Shown in pieces: positions 48,880 to 64,000 of a stretch of 64,000 bases of DNA. The notes beneath the pieces were generated by a model. That model saw nothing but the letters and a program-made list of their open reading frames with translations. It did not search any database and was not told the DNA's origin. The stretch's first letter is position 1, and every line of letters begins with the position of its first letter. Position numbers and translations under genes: made by a program. Origin of the DNA: Leucosporidium creatinivorum. Taxonomy: Eukaryota > Basidiomycota > Microbotryomycetes > Leucosporidiales > Leucosporidiaceae. Location of the stretch: contig BCKL01000025.1 of the NCBI GenBank assembly GCA_001600635.1, positions 124,001-188,000 of the forward strand, in the 5' to 3' direction.

Positions 48880-49360
48880 GGTGAGTCGTCGGCGTAGTCT
48901 GAACCCTGACGAGCGCCTCGCTGACCCTCGTCTTCCCTCACAGCCCTCGTTCCCCTATGCCTCGGTCCTCCTCCTTCGCACTGGCCCCCCTTCGCACTTC
49001 TTTCTCTCGGCTCTCTCTCTCGACTCTGACGATGTTTTACGAATTACGCACTACCCCCCCTCATTTCTCGGTCTCATCTTCCTAATCAGCCTACTACCCC
49101 CCTTCGCAATGCTCTCTCTCTCCCTCTCTCTCTCTCTTCGCCCCCCTTTCGCCCTTCACCTCGTTCGTAGTCTGGTCTTTCCTCTTTATACGGCCTCGTC
49201 CGAAATCTCAAGTTCCATTATGATTCTCAATGTGCAGACGAGAGAGAGCGTCGTCTGCGAATGTCCCTTGCGAGCTGAGCTCAAGCCGAGGGAGGCAGAC
49301 GCCGCTCGACCTCCGCCTATTTCACCGCTTGCTGCACCTCATCCCGGAGCAACGGTCAAG
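48880..49360. promoter_or_regulatory. Region between kinase and ABCC copy B
   Basis: Tandemly oriented genes: this 481-bp gap holds the kinase 3' UTR and the promoter of ABCC copy B. CT-dinucleotide-rich stretches occur near 49108-49140. It does not match the upstream region of copy A. Confidence 0.4.
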
Positions 49361-52300
49361 ATGGCTACAAGGGTGGTCCTGGTAGGTCTGTACAGGATTA
49401 TTCGATAGTCCTCGCCTTACCCTCGTTCCGCTACAGGACCTCCCGCCATCGCTGCTCCTCTCGCTTACCTCGCTCGTCCCCTTGAGCCTGCTGATCCTCG
49501 CCAAGCTCGTGTTCCCCTTCATCAACGCTTTCCTACTACCTCAAGCTGTCAAATCCGCCCTTCGAGAACCAGGAGACGGCTCTTTGCCGCTGGAAGACGA
49601 TGAGGTTGCTGCGACGAGCACGCACCGCCAGGCTATTGCTGTACGAGATTTGAGGTCGTGGACGCTGAGCGGATTGGGAGGGTTAGAAGCTGGAGCTTGG
49701 AGTGTCGCAGCGGTGCTGTTGGGTGTGCAGGGGGAGGCAAAGTGGTGGGAGGTGTTGGCGACGGCTGGGGTCGCGTGCGGATGGGTGAGTTTCGAATNTC
49801 CTACGANGGGACGAGCAGGAGGGGTGAAGGGAATAATAGCTTTATGAGGGGGCGATGGAGCAGCTCTCGCTCACAGCCAGCTCGGCCGAGCGCTATCCAG
49901 CTTCGGCGGAGGCTGAGGAAGCGATCCGGAGGGAGGCTTGACGGCCCCGCTGGGCTGCAGGGCGTTCGCCGAATGTAGCCAGAATGACTACTGATCACTC
50001 TCCGTCTCTCCTCGCCCTCAGATCTACGCCACACTCTCGCCTCTGCTCCGACCACCCGCCTCGGCGCCCTTCCTCCTCTTCACTTTCTACCTCTTCCACC
50101 TCGTCTTCCTCATCCTCCACACCATCTCCTCTTCCCTCCACTCCTCTACTCTCCCTCATCAAGCCTTCATCGCCAACACAATTCTCGCGGCCGTCCACAC
50201 CGCGGTCCTCCTTATCCTCGTCGGCACAACCACGAGTTACCGCCTCACGCCTGTCGCAGAGGCGCAAGGACTCGGTCAACCGACAGCATCGAAAGAGGAA
50301 GACAAGGACGCCATCACGCTGCCCTCACCCGAAGGCGATGTCACTCTCTTCTCCTGGATCATCTTCGCATGGGTCAGCGGCATCATCAAGAAGGGTCAAA
50401 AGGCCAAGCTGGGCTACTCGGATGTCTGGATGATGCCTAGCAACATGATGAGCGAGGGTGTGAGGCGTAGCGCTATGCTTCTCAAGTACGTCCTGAGGTC
50501 GGCGATGGCGAGCCTCCAGCTCACCTATCTCTCAATAGGAGCACGAGAGTCATCCCTCGCATCTGGCAGAACAACTCGCTCGATCTGACGCTGAGCCTAA
50601 CGCTCGGCTTCACCTCGTCCTTCCTCTGTGCGTCACTTTTCCATCCCCTGCCGAAGGCCTGAGCTGGTTCGCGCTGACCTCCGTCCCGATCAGCCTACTG
50701 CGGCCCCTACTTCCTCAAGCAAATTCTGCAGTCGCTTACACCGCCTCCAGCCGGCGAGCCTGTCGACCAAGGCCTTCGCAAGAGCGCCTACATCTACGCC
50801 GTTCTCGCCTTCGCCGCTCAAATCGCCCGCGCCGAGGTCGACCTTCAGCAGCTCTGGCACGAGCGTCGAGCGATCATCAGGTGTCGCACTCAGCTCATGG
50901 GCGAGGTTTACGAGAAGGCGCTCAAGAGGCGAGATCTGAGTGGGGTCATCGCGCCCAAGGAGGAGGATGCCGCTACTGCGCTGTACAAGAAGAGCAAGAA
51001 GGGCGAGGAGACCAAGAAGACACCGCCTGCTGCCGTCTCCACCGGCAAGATTGTCAACCTCATGTCGACTGACTGCAACAAGTGAGCCCGGCCCGAGCTG
51101 CCTTCGCCTCGACTTCGCCGATGCTGATGGCCCTCATTACACAGGGTCGCCAACCAACTCATGAACCTCTCGTCCATCGTCGCTGCACCGTTCGAGCTCG
51201 TCGTCGCCATCGCCTTCCTTTACCAACTCCTCGGCTGGACCGCCATCGCCGGACTTTCCATCATGGCCATCTCACTCCCCCTCAACCATGTTCTCGTCAA
51301 GCGCCGGATCAGGATCCATCGCTCGGTGCTCGCATCTCGCGACAGGCGTATGGAGGTTCTCAACGAGTTCATCCAAGCCATTCGCTTTGTCAAGTACTCG
51401 GCGTCGGAGGAGCAGTGGCTCGGCAAGGTCTTCAACGCTCGAACGGCCGAGCTGGCGTGGCTCCTAAAAACCAGGATGAACAACCTCATGATCAACATCG
51501 TCTGGAACTTTACCCCCGACCTCGTCATGCTCATCTCGTTCGCCTGCTTCACCAAGATCATGCGCAGGGAGCTGACCGTCCCAACGGCCTTCACTTCGCT
51601 CGCGCTGTTTGCGCTGGTGGTGAGTGGGAGCTGCTAGAAGATACGCGTGGGTCGCTGATGCTCTTGCTTCAACAGCGAGGACCGATGAATATGCTTCCCT
51701 CATCCATCACTCAGCTTCTGCAGAGTGAGTCTGATGGTTACTCGGCTTAACGGTCACTGATCCTTCTTTCTCTTGCAGCGTACGTCAGCATCCAGCGACT
51801 CGAAGCGTTCTTTGACGAGCCCGAGGTTGAGGCGTGGGTCAGCGCCCTCCGCCCCGACTCCATCAGCGCCGATGCCTCGGGCGAGCGCTCCTCTCGAATC
51901 GCCATCGTTGACGGCACTTTCCGGTACCAAGACATCACCACCGCTGTGCCCGGCTCGACTCCACCACCCCCTCCTCCTACTCCGGCACCCGCAGCCAACG
52001 CCAGCGTTCCCGAGCCCGTCGCTTCCACTTCCACCCTCGCCGTTCCCTCTGCCCCTGCATCAGAGGTCGGCTCTTCAGCTTCGGAGACGGAAGCAGAGAC
52101 AGTATTCGAGCTGCGAGACATCAACGTCGACTTCCCCGTTGGCAAGCTCTCGCTCATCGCTGGACCGACTGGAAGCGGCAAGAGTTCGATATTCTTGGCT
52201 CTGCTCGGAGGTGAGTCGAGTGCTCTCCGATCTCTGCATTGAAGCTGATGGCCTGATTCTTTGCTCGCAGAGATGGACCGAGTTGCTGGAGAAGTCNTCC

Positions 52301-55300
52301 TGCACAAGGGTACCGCTGGTCAGCACCTCGATGCCTCGACTGGTCTCTACGAAGGAGTCGCCTACGCGAGCCAGCTACCATGGCTACAGCATGCGAGCAT
52401 CAAGGATGTGAGTCTAATCGCCTGGCTTCTCCCCTCATTTTGCTGGAGCTGACCCCCCCCCGCTTCGCTCCTCGCAGAACATCCTCTTCGGCTCGTCCAT
52501 GGAGGAGGATCGCTATACCGCCGTCATCGAGGCATGCGCTCTCAAGACCGACCTTGCCATGTTCGATGCAGGCGATGAGACTGGTGCGTAGCTGATGTCC
52601 TTCCGCGCGTGGGCCAGAAGGCTGACTATGCTCGGCGCTCGCAGAAATTGGCGAGAAGGGTATCTCGCTCTCTGGCGGTCAGAAGGCTCGAGTCGCACTC
52701 GCGAGGGCGGTCTACTCGAGGGCGAAGGTGAGCTGCTGTCCATGGTCGTTTTCGAGGGCCGGAGCTAATCAACTCGCCTCTCCCAGACCGTCCTGCTCGA
52801 TGACCCTCTTTCGGCCGTCGACTCGCATACGTGGGCTTTCCATTCTCAACCCGCTTCTCCGACGTACTTCCGCTAACCCTTTTCTGTCCTTCAGAGCCAA
52901 GCACCTCTTCCGCAAGTGTCTGAAGGGCCCCATCCTCGCCGACCGAACCATCGTGAGTCGCCCTCGGCTCGACTATCTCCTTCTCTCACTCACCTCGCTC
53001 TATACACAGATCCTCGTCACCCATCACATATCCCTCTGCCTCCCTGGAGCCGACTACCTCGTCCGTCTCTCCGCCGGTCGCATCGAGACTCAAGGCCTCA
53101 TCTCCGAGCTCGACGCTTCCGAGTTTGCCCAAGAGCTGGAGACCGATGCAGAGGAAGAGGACGAAGAGATGACCAACGTCGGGGAGGTCGCCGAGCAGAA
53201 GAAGGACATAGCCGAGGACGCTGCGAAGCAGGCACTTGCCCCTCCTTCGGCCCCCGGCGTCGAGAGCGGAGAGGCTTCGACCAATCCCACTCGGACGCCA
53301 AGTCCATCGGGCGAGGCTGCATCAGCAGTCAAGGGAAGCGGGAAGCTGGTCGAGGAGGAGGCGAGGGCCGAGGGAAGGGTCAAGAGCTCGGTCTACCTGC
53401 TTTACCTGAAGGCGGCAGGGATCGAGACTTGGATCGCCATAGTCTTGCTCATCTTTGCCGGTCGCTCCTTCCGTGAGTTCTTACTCCCTTCTCTAGCTAC
53501 CGAAAGCTCCCTGACCTGCTCTCCTACAGGCGTCGTCGACCGCTACTGGTTCAAATACTGGGGCGAGAGTGTGAGTGGCTTGGGGTGGAAGAGGAGGAGA
53601 CTCGATTGACCCACTCGATCTCCCTACAGTACCACTCTTCGCACTCGGCCTTCAGCTCGCTCTTCCTGCCTCGGCAGCAGATGACCCTCACCGGCTTCGA
53701 GGAGGGCACCGTCGACCTTCTCACCCTGCCCTCTCTCCCATCGGCGAGCGAGAACGTCAACCCATACCTCGCCATCTACGGTCTCATTTGTGAGCTTCGA
53801 GCTCGGTATTCCTCGACCGAGTCCTCAACTGACCGCTCCCTCCTCGCGCAGGCCTCGTCAACCTCCTCATCACCGTCCTCGGCATCCTCGCTGGTTTCCA
53901 TGGATCTTTCCAGGCCGCGAGGACCCTCTTCACCAAAACTCTCACCCAAGTGGCACATGCACCGTTCCGATACTTCGATACTACGCCGACTGGTGAGCTT
54001 CTGGCTTTGTTGGCGCTTCTCGTTCGGCAAGCTGATCTCCTTCTCGCACAGGTCGTATCCTCAACCGTTTCAGTACCGACTTCCAGGTCGGTCGCTCTCA
54101 TTCCCTGCCCCAGACCGCTGCTGACTCCGTCCACCTTCACAGATCATCGACACCTCGTTGACCGACCAAGTTCGCATCTGCATGACACACGCCTTCTCCT
54201 TCCTCGTCAATGTCGGCGTGATCATTCTCGTTTCGCCCAAGTTCATCCCTCCCGCCATCCTCATTATCTACCTTTACGTCCGCCTCTCGCTGTCGTACGT
54301 CAAGTGCTCGCGAGATCTCAGGCGACTCGAGTCGAACGCGAGGTCGCCCATCTTCTCCAAGTTCGGTGAGCTCGAAGTCAACCGTCTCCTTTACCACCTC
54401 AATCTGACCCTCCTGTCACCTTAGGCGAGACTTTGGCTGGCATCGTTACCTGTCGAGCTTTCGGCGCCGAGTGAGCTGTTCCTTGCAACCCCGTCTCGAC
54501 GCTGGCTGATGTCTGTCTGCACTCTTCAGACGGCGCTTCCTCGATACACTCTTTATGAGCGTGGACAAGATGCTAGCGGTCAACTGTGAGTCTGGGACAA
54601 CACGAGCCGAGGCCGACCAGCTCGATTCTCCCTCGCCGAGCTCGAGCTGATCTCCGTTCGACTTCCACAGACGCCTCGAGCATGATCAATCGTTATCTCC
54701 TGTGGCGCTTTGACTGCCTTGGAGCTATAGCCGTAGCCATCACCACCCTCCTCGCTCTCGTTGGCGGAGCATCGCCCGGACTCGCCGCTCTGGCCATCAC
54801 CTCGGCACAGTCTCTCGTGCAGAGCGTCTACTGGCTCTGCCGCTTCATCTCTGCCCTCGAGGTGGATCTCAACGCCGTCGAGCGAGTGACCGAGCTCCTC
54901 AACACGCCTCAAGAACCGCCGATGCTGATCGAAGGCAAGCGCCCGCCCGCCTACTGGCCGAGCGACATGGGAGGCATCTCAGTGGAGGATCTCGTCATCT
55001 CCTACGCACCGACGCTCCCTCCCGTCATCAAGGGTGTCTCCTTCGAGATCGCACCGAGGGAGAAGGTCGGCGTCGTCGGCCGGACTGGCAGCGGCAAGTC
55101 GACGATGGCGTTGTCGCTCTTACGCTTCACCGACCCCACGAGTGGTCGTATCATGTGAGCTCTCCTTTGCTGTATCTCGCCGCCCGCGCTGACCTCTCGC
55201 ACATCTGCAGGATCGATGGGATCGACATCACGACCATCGGCCTCGCCGACCTTCGCGGTCGACTCACTCTCATTCCTCAAGAAGCCGTCCTCTTCAGCGG

Positions 55301-56084
55301 CACGATCCGCTCCAACCTCGACCCCTTCAACGAGCACTCGGATCAAGACTGCATGGACGCCCTCGCTCGCGTCCGCATGATTTCGGCGCCCGTTCCTCCC
55401 CCCTCCCAGCGCGGCTCTCGTGATCCCTCTCGCGCTTCTTCGCCTGTACCCGTTCAGATCTCGGCTACCACCGCCCTCCTCGAAGCGCACGGTCACCTCG
55501 CCACTACCAATGCCGACTCGGCCAGCATCACTAGCGGCAGCTCCATCACCAAGGTCGACACGGCGAACGGTCGGATCGGAGTCACGCTCGAGACGCTCGT
55601 CAGTGCTGGAGGTCACAACTTTAGTGCAGGACAGCGACAGCTACTTGCGATGGCCAGGGCGTTGCTCAAGAGGAGCAAGATCATCATCATGGACGAGGCG
55701 ACGGCTTCGGTCGACATGGAAACTGATGCAAAGGTGAGTTGGGCGGCCTGATGCCTCTTCCTCGCACCGAAGCTGACCTCTTCTCGACTGCAGATCCAAC
55801 ACACTATCCAGGAAGAGTTCGCCGACTCGCTGGTCATCACCATCGCTCATCGTCTCTCCACCGTAGTTGGTCAGTCTCGCCTCGCTTTCCCCCTCGTCGC
55901 CGAGGTCGCTGAGCTGACATGCTTCGCTCGCACAGACTATGACAAGGTTCTGGTACTCGATCAAGGATCCCTCGTCGAATACGACTCGCCGAAGAACCTA
56001 TTGCAGCGGGAAGGAGGGTCGTTCCGAAAGATGTGCGAGCAGGCGGCCGATTGGGAGACATTGAAGAGTAAGGCGGGGCTGTAA
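49361..56084 (+). CDS. ABCC-type multidrug/vacuolar transporter, copy B
   Basis: Paralogue of the transporter at 33771-40753 in opposite orientation. The start ATG at 49361 gives MATRVVL, then the shared [20 protein letters not shown]. Membrane domain 1 includes [40 protein letters not shown] and [20 protein letters not shown], typical ABCC. NBD1: [38 protein letters not shown]. Linker rich in Glu/Asp. NBD2: [64 protein letters not shown]. It ends SKAGL at TAA 56082-56084. Both copies look complete, so both may work, possibly with different substrates, because the first membrane domain differs most. One N at 52297 leaves one codon undefined; Ns at 49798 and 49807 are intronic. Its own promoter is unrelated to that of copy A. 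Confidence 0.9.
49430..56084. repeat. Right arm of ABCC inverted gene pair
   Basis: Reverse-complement partner of 33771-40700. Similarity stops close to the stop codon on the outer side (flanks after 56084 do not match the flank before 33771) and at the second exon on the inner side. The duplicated unit is therefore nearly the bare coding region. Confidence 0.85.
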
Positions 56085-56284
56085 TCGAGGCTTTGAATTA
56101 TAGAAGAAGCTTCGTAGCGCTGAGCGAGCAAGCCTGCTCCGACGTCCTGGTTCGCGACCTTGCTAACGCTTCGGCGATGATCCTCGGCTGCCAAACACGA
56201 CCTTCTCTCTGAGCTTCGAACGGGCTCTTCTAAACTAAGATGGAGATAGTTGGATGAGCGCAACCAAAGCTATTCGAACATCCC

Positions 56285-57292
56285 TCAGCCCCACCAGTGC
56301 AACATCGCATTGCTCCACAAAATCCACCTCGGCTCTCCCTCCCGCTGCTGCTTCTTGCCCTGCTCGTCCTCCCTCGCAGCGTTACTCGAGCGTGTTCCGT
56401 CCAAAAGCGATTCGATCACTCCCTCGACCTGACGGGGGATGATTTGGATGCGATAGTCGTTGCAGAGGCGGCGAAAGTGAGAGGGGATATCATCGCCGAG
56501 CGCAGCGGCGAAAGCTTCGGGGTCGAAGGTGAGGACCTGAGAGACGGGCTTGGTGGAGTCGAAGGTCGCCATCACACTGGCTGTGATCTCGTGGGGGTAG
56601 GCTCTGTTGACGGGGAGACTGGGAGATGCGTAAAGGTGGATGGAGAGCGGCGAGAGTTGGTCGAACTCAAAGGAGAAGTCCTCGTCTTCGAGGAGGACTT
56701 CGCTGGAGGGCATACAGAGTCCGTAGGGATGGAGGAGCTTTTCAACACGCTATGAAGAGACCTCGTGAGCTCGTGAGCCTCCCGCGACCAACTGACCAGC
56801 GGAGCGCACCTTCATCCTGTCTCGGTCTTCCATCATGTTGCGGTCGCCCGACTCATTCAAGATCACATCCCAGCACCAATCACACGAGGTGTAGCCCTCC
56901 CAAATCCTCCATACATCGTTCGGGTCTCGCTCCCCGGTGACCATGAAGGGATGGCTCTTCATCGCCTGCTCGTCGCGCTCACCGAGAGCGTAGCGGCACT
57001 TGACACAGAGATTTCTCTCCAGCGCGTCCTGCTCCGCTTCTTCCAGCCCCCAGTCGATGGCCTGTAGCTTGATCGCCTCCCAGATCTCCTCGGGCACATC
57101 CAGCGCCGTCGTCTTCATCTCTTGCTCGTCGACCTGGAGCTTTCCCGCGCGGTGACGAGCGATGATGAGGTCGATGGTGAGGAGGGACAGGGCCGTTTTG
57201 CCGTGCGCGTCGGCGGCGAAAGCGAGCTGCCAAGACTTGACCCAGACGCCGTAGAAGAGCGTCACCTCGCTCGAGGTTCTGTGGAAGGACAT
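56285..57292 (-). CDS. Hypothetical protein
   Basis: Two exons visible: MSFHRTSSEVTLFYGVWVKS at 57292 onward and, after an intron near 56765-56810, a second exon with MPSSEVLLEDEDFSFEFDQL-type acidic sequence, ending AMLHWWG at 56285-56287. The first exon contains two Cys pairs (NLCVKCRYALGERDEQ and CDWCWDVI), which could form a zinc ribbon. I do not recognise the family. No signal peptide or membrane segment. The gene converges on ABCC copy B with 200 bp between stops. Confidence 0.68.
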
Positions 57293-60200
57293 TTCGAGGA
57301 GGCGCTGTCGAGATCGCTGGAGGGGATGTGGCTGTGCTGTAGGGTGGTAGAGCGTGCGCAGAAGCTTTGAGATCCCGAGTCTAACTCTGTAGTCGAGTCG
57401 AAGCTGAGAACGAGCAAAGATGAGGCAAGAAGAAGGAAGGCGATTTTTGAGCGGGTCGGCTCTTGACCTTCGACTACTTTCGCTCGCTTCGAGGCTCGTG
57501 GCTCTGGATACTTTCTGATGGGTGTGACGGAGTACACAGATCCTCAGCTACACAACACAGCAGTCGTCTTGGAACTGCGCCGTCTTGCGAGGGAGGAAGT
57601 GCTCGAGGCGCGGTGAGAGATGAAGCGCTCGGTGGGAGGGCTGAGGGGAGCAGAAGACCTGAGTGGGAGCTGAGAAGGTACGTAGCTATTCGTGCGTGTG
57701 CTGGACTGCTCTCGCTGCTCGATCGAAGGCCATGCTCTCGAGCAGGAGCGCTTCATCTGCCGAGACTCGATGGAGGGGCTGAACAGGGCGGTTCTCTCGG
57801 CTTGCTGCTTGTTTGCTGAGGCGGACGAGCGGTAGTGGAGTGAAGTGAAGTAATCTTTAACGGCCTCATCTCTACAGCTCACTGCGAAGCGGGAGCAACT
57901 GCGCGACTTGATCCCGCCGCTTCAGCTCGCTCGCTCCTCGGCGTGCAGCTGATGGGAGGAGTGCTATAGCTCGGAAATCCTGGACGTGTCTCACGAGCGT
58001 CTCGCACCTTGAGATCTCAACTCGCAACTGAGCAACGTCCACAGACGGCTCACTCGGTGCTCGGCGAGGAGGACAGCGGAAGCGATTGCAGCGGTTGTAG
58101 CTCTCCCAAACAGCGGGCTGCAGCGTTCTGATGCCTGATGTTGGCNACCGTCTCCTATCTGCTATATTCGTCGCCCACCCACCCCTCCGCTGGTGAAGGA
58201 CGTGACTCGCGAGGCCGACTTCGCCGAGCTCAGTTTGGCTTGCTTGCCTTGACGGCGAGAAGGCGGAGCTGTGTGTCTTCGACTGCAGCGATCTTACACA
58301 ACAANGCTGTTAGCTGCGCTGAAGCCTACAGCGGTGACGGATCATCAACAGGCAAAAAGCCGCTCGGCGCAAGGGCAGCTCTCGGCGCTGATCGCGGCGG
58401 AGTCGTTCTNNAAGGTCAGAGGGTGGCTTGCCTGCTAGCTGAGGCCGGTTGTTTGCTTACGCCCCAAGCGACTCGACCCAGAGCAGCTGTCAGCACAGGC
58501 TCATTGCCTCGAAGTGAAGGCNGCGCGGCGCCGAGTTCGAGGCGGATCTCCCACAGCATGGGAGGTCATCTCAAGCTAGGTANTCGCCTTGCTGCTTACT
58601 ACAGTGCTTCACCTGGTTCAACAACAGCACATCTCAGGCGTACTGCGCTTCGGGTTGCAAGGCGCCAGCGCTGCTTCCGCTTCGACCTGCGACGGTCTTC
58701 GGAGCTGTAGAGAGGCTCCGGAGGCGTTGCTGCCTCCCCGAGCGTGTAGCTATTACCTCATGTACAGCCTTGATGTGCTCGCAGAGGTGCACTGCACTTC
58801 CGTCAACGCAGAATGGCCTTGCCGCCGCTTCGGCGTTCGCTTGAAGGCTCACGAGAAGCTTTCAGGAGAGGCTGTAGCCATGATGGACGCTTCTGCATGC
58901 ACTCAATTCTTCTTTGCGGTGCTGCGAGCAGCTCCACAGCTGATGGAGACAAGCTAGCCCAACCGCCAAGGCTCGGCGTTCGCTCGGTCGCACTGCAGTT
59001 GGCTGTCTCTTGTCAAGCAGGAGGCGACGCTGTGATGATAAGGGAGAGCTCCCTGTTCTTGTGCTCTTCAAAAACGATTGTGAGGGATATGCAGGTCGCG
59101 CAACGCTGTTGAGACTCGCCGAGAGCTTCTCGCTTTGTCTCCGCTTGTCGCTGCGTAGCGTGGATGAGAGCAGAGCTGCCGAAGCTCCCGTACGGCTCCC
59201 CAGAGTAAGTGCTGAGGCCTAGAGAAGACTTGACAATCTGTCAAACGCCGCAGGAAGGCAGTGGCACTGTCGCAGTGACGTCGGCCTTGCCTTCGGCGTT
59301 GACTTGCGCTCGTGGTGCAGCGCTCGGATCTTCGCCGTGGGTAGCAAGGATAGGGTCACCATACCTAANNTCATAGNTAGATTCTTGCGCCAGCCAGCAG
59401 GAAGCAGAAGCCAGGGCAACCTTTCGTCGGCAGGGGTTTGAAGGGGCCGGCCAGCTCGCTCATTCGGCGGTAGCTCACGCTCTAGGCAGAGAGCGCGGGT
59501 CCCCGCTATATAGAGGGGCGCACACCCGTACCTATAACATCACTCCGCCCTGTCGTCTGCGTTGGCTTTGTGGCCGCTCGAGGCCAGGTGGCGAGCCAGG
59601 GGAGCTCGGCCGTCTCGCTCGGAGCTGGCTTGCACTCTCTTGTCGGAGTCTGACTTGCTCCTTCGTCGATGCGGGTAGCTCCATTTCAGCTTGTGTAACG
59701 TGCGCTGTCCTGAAGAGTGCAGAACGACCTGCCACGGACGACTTCGGCGCCCGACGATGCTCATTGCTCGCTCGCTGAGGGCGGGCGGGCGAAGGGTGTC
59801 TGTTGGCCTCGGAAGATGCGTGGGGAGGCTAAGCTCCTGAGATTCCGCCTTCTTGTCGACTGTCCGACCTCGCTGTACTGCTGAGGAGCCATCGACTCTC
59901 TGCCTGCTCGGCTTCGGCGCCTTCGAGAGAGGGTGCTGGGCCGAGCTAGACCTTCAAGAAGGCTGCTTATCGCAAACTGCTTGTCTCGCAAACTGCTTGT
60001 CAATCTCTCTGCTCATCTCTGCTAAATCGAACATCATGCTGATCAGCCTTTCTCTTCGCAGACTCGCCCCAGCTCGACGTTCGGCGTTCGCAGCAAGGTT
60101 CGGCAGGAGCAGAAGGGGTCGCTGGGAACTGGGGGAAGCAGAGGTGAGACTTGTAAGCCTTCTGGATGGATGTGAGTTGTGTAGAACACCTTACTGAGCT

Positions 60201-60495
60201 GCAGTGAGCTGTGAACTGTCCCCCTTCGTCTCTCGCCTTCAGCGGGCGCCCTTCGCCAGCGCTCGAGTCGGTCACCGATTGCCTTCCTCCTCCTTCGTTC
60301 GTTCTCGTCTCGTCTCGCCGTTCTCAGCCAGCAGCCAGCAGACCTATCGCCCTACAGCTTCTCTCTCACTCCCGACCTACCGCCCTACAGCCCTCGCCGT
60401 CTCCCACGCAGCAACCGCCACCTCTCTCCCTCGCCGTCTCTCTCTCGTCTCTCAAGCCTCTCTCCTCGACTTCTGCACCTCATCAGCTACAAGTC
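57293..60495. other. 3.2-kb gene-poor stretch with Ns
   Basis: I find no spliced gene or family match on either strand. Nine ambiguous bases lie at 58146, 58305, 58410-58411, 58522, 58583, 59369-59370 and 59377, more than elsewhere. Long open frames exist (for example 58138-58710, 190 codons) but look like chance in GC-rich DNA. TATATAG near 59503 and a pyrimidine-rich leader before 60496 may belong to the Rab5 promoter. It could be decayed mobile or repeated DNA; nothing proves it. Confidence 0.4.
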
Positions 60496-63284
<2,789 letters not shown>

Positions 63285-64000
63285 TCGCTCTCCCGCTCGA
63301 GTAGCTCAGACTCCTAGACGACACATCCCTGTACCCTCGATGATGCGGCCTCTCCAGACTCCCTCCTCCCCCTCCCCCTCGACCCGATTCGAACTACGCT
63401 CGGCTCCCTTTTGCAGTACCCTTTCTCCCTCTCTTTGTACTACTAGCTTCTTGATTAGGCTTCTCTTTTATTCTTATCGGACTTGCAACCAATTCTTAAT
63501 CCACTACGTTCCTGGCCCCGACGCGAGAAGAGAGAAGAGAGAAGCGAAAGCTCGGCCGAAACGAAGCTGCTCGATGCGCCTCCATTGCCTGCTTTCAGAG
63601 GGCTTGACACTTGGCAGACTCGCGCAAAAAATAAGGGGGGAGCGATACACGACTCCGCCGGCGCCGCGACCTCCTTGATTGGACTCAGCGTCGGCGCGCG
63701 ACTCTCCTGCTCTCTTCTCCCTCTCTCTCTCCCGCTTCTTCTCGCATCGTACCGCTGATTGGTCTAAGTTAGATCTGTCCTTTATTACTCTGCTACACCC
63801 GTCATCTCACCACCCTCCCCTTCCGCCTTGCACCCTCTTCGCTCGCTCGCTCATTCTCCCCCAGCGCCCCTCCCCCTCCCGCTCGTCCCAGCTCCCCTCA
63901 CAAGCACCCTACTTCTCAACCCCCTCACGCCTCTCACACCCGTCACTGTCCCTCTCCCCGCTCCTGCGCTGGAAGGGGGGCCGCCGCGGCCGATGCCGGA
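63285..64000. other. Right end, 3' flank of Rab5 gene
   Basis: Contains the 3' UTR of the Rab5 gene and then pyrimidine-rich sequence (63.7-63.98 kb) that could be the leader or promoter of a gene beyond the window. No coding frame is supported. Confidence 0.35.

Noticed and set aside
33771-56084. The inverted ABCC pair as ends of a large transposon
   Set aside because: The arms are ordinary multi-intron host genes, no transposase or target-site duplication was seen, and the core genes are a host kinase and amidase.
58138-58710. 190-codon ATG frame with several N codons
   Set aside because: No family features, no splice signals, biased composition; long stop-free frames arise by chance in this GC-rich DNA.
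63370-63400. tRNA-like T-arm (GATTCGAAC) at the right end
   Set aside because: No matching acceptor, D or anticodon stems can be folded around it.

Overview
The window looks like nuclear DNA of a GC-rich basidiomycete yeast or fungus. The dense spliced genes, the short introns (mostly about 50-130 nt, donors GTGAGT/GTAAGT, branch sites like CTGAC close to the acceptor) and the gene content (MP88-type mannoprotein, CON-6 protein, AA14-like oxidase, Kin4-type kinase) fit Pucciniomycotina, perhaps a red-yeast relative in Microbotryomycetes. That placement is inference from style and content. No prokaryotic operons, CRISPR arrays or intact transposons were seen.

Left part (1-30.3 kb): a Zn2Cys6 transcription factor (minus) and a hypothetical protein (plus) share a divergent promoter. 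Then come a Myb/SANT-like protein, a large unrecognised protein with an in-frame stop near its C-terminus, an intron-containing tRNA-Leu(AAG), a decayed fragment of a mannoprotein gene, a CON-6 stress protein, an F-box protein, a small spliced ORF overlapping the start of mitochondrial intermediate peptidase (OCT1), a class I CPD photolyase, and two adjacent secreted or GPI-anchored proteins (MP88-like and AA14-LPMO-like). A NIF3-family protein closes the block.

Middle part (30.3-56.1 kb): this stretch is built from inverted duplications. A 1.2-kb arm carrying the last bases of NIF3 plus the 3' part of ubiquitin-RPL40 lies inverted against the complete RPL40 gene (30324-31496 versus 32414-33610). 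Immediately next to it, two full ABCC-type transporter genes lie in inverted orientation (33771-40753 minus, 49361-56084 plus) around an 8.6-kb spacer holding an amidase-signature protein and a Kin4-like kinase with a C-terminal KA1-like segment. The two transporters are a patchwork: some blocks, introns included, are practically identical and share ambiguous bases at mirrored positions, while other parts are clearly diverged. This points to gene conversion or to collapsed assembly.

Right part (56.1-64 kb): a hypothetical protein, about 3.2 kb without a supportable gene and with scattered Ns, then a Rab5-type GTPase with one 1.67-kb intron, very long for this genome. The last 0.7 kb has no gene I can support.

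Functions are mostly unrelated housekeeping. A loose theme of light/stress and surface biology (photolyase, CON-6, mannoprotein, LPMO-like protein, ABCC pumps) is visible, but nothing shows these genes act together.
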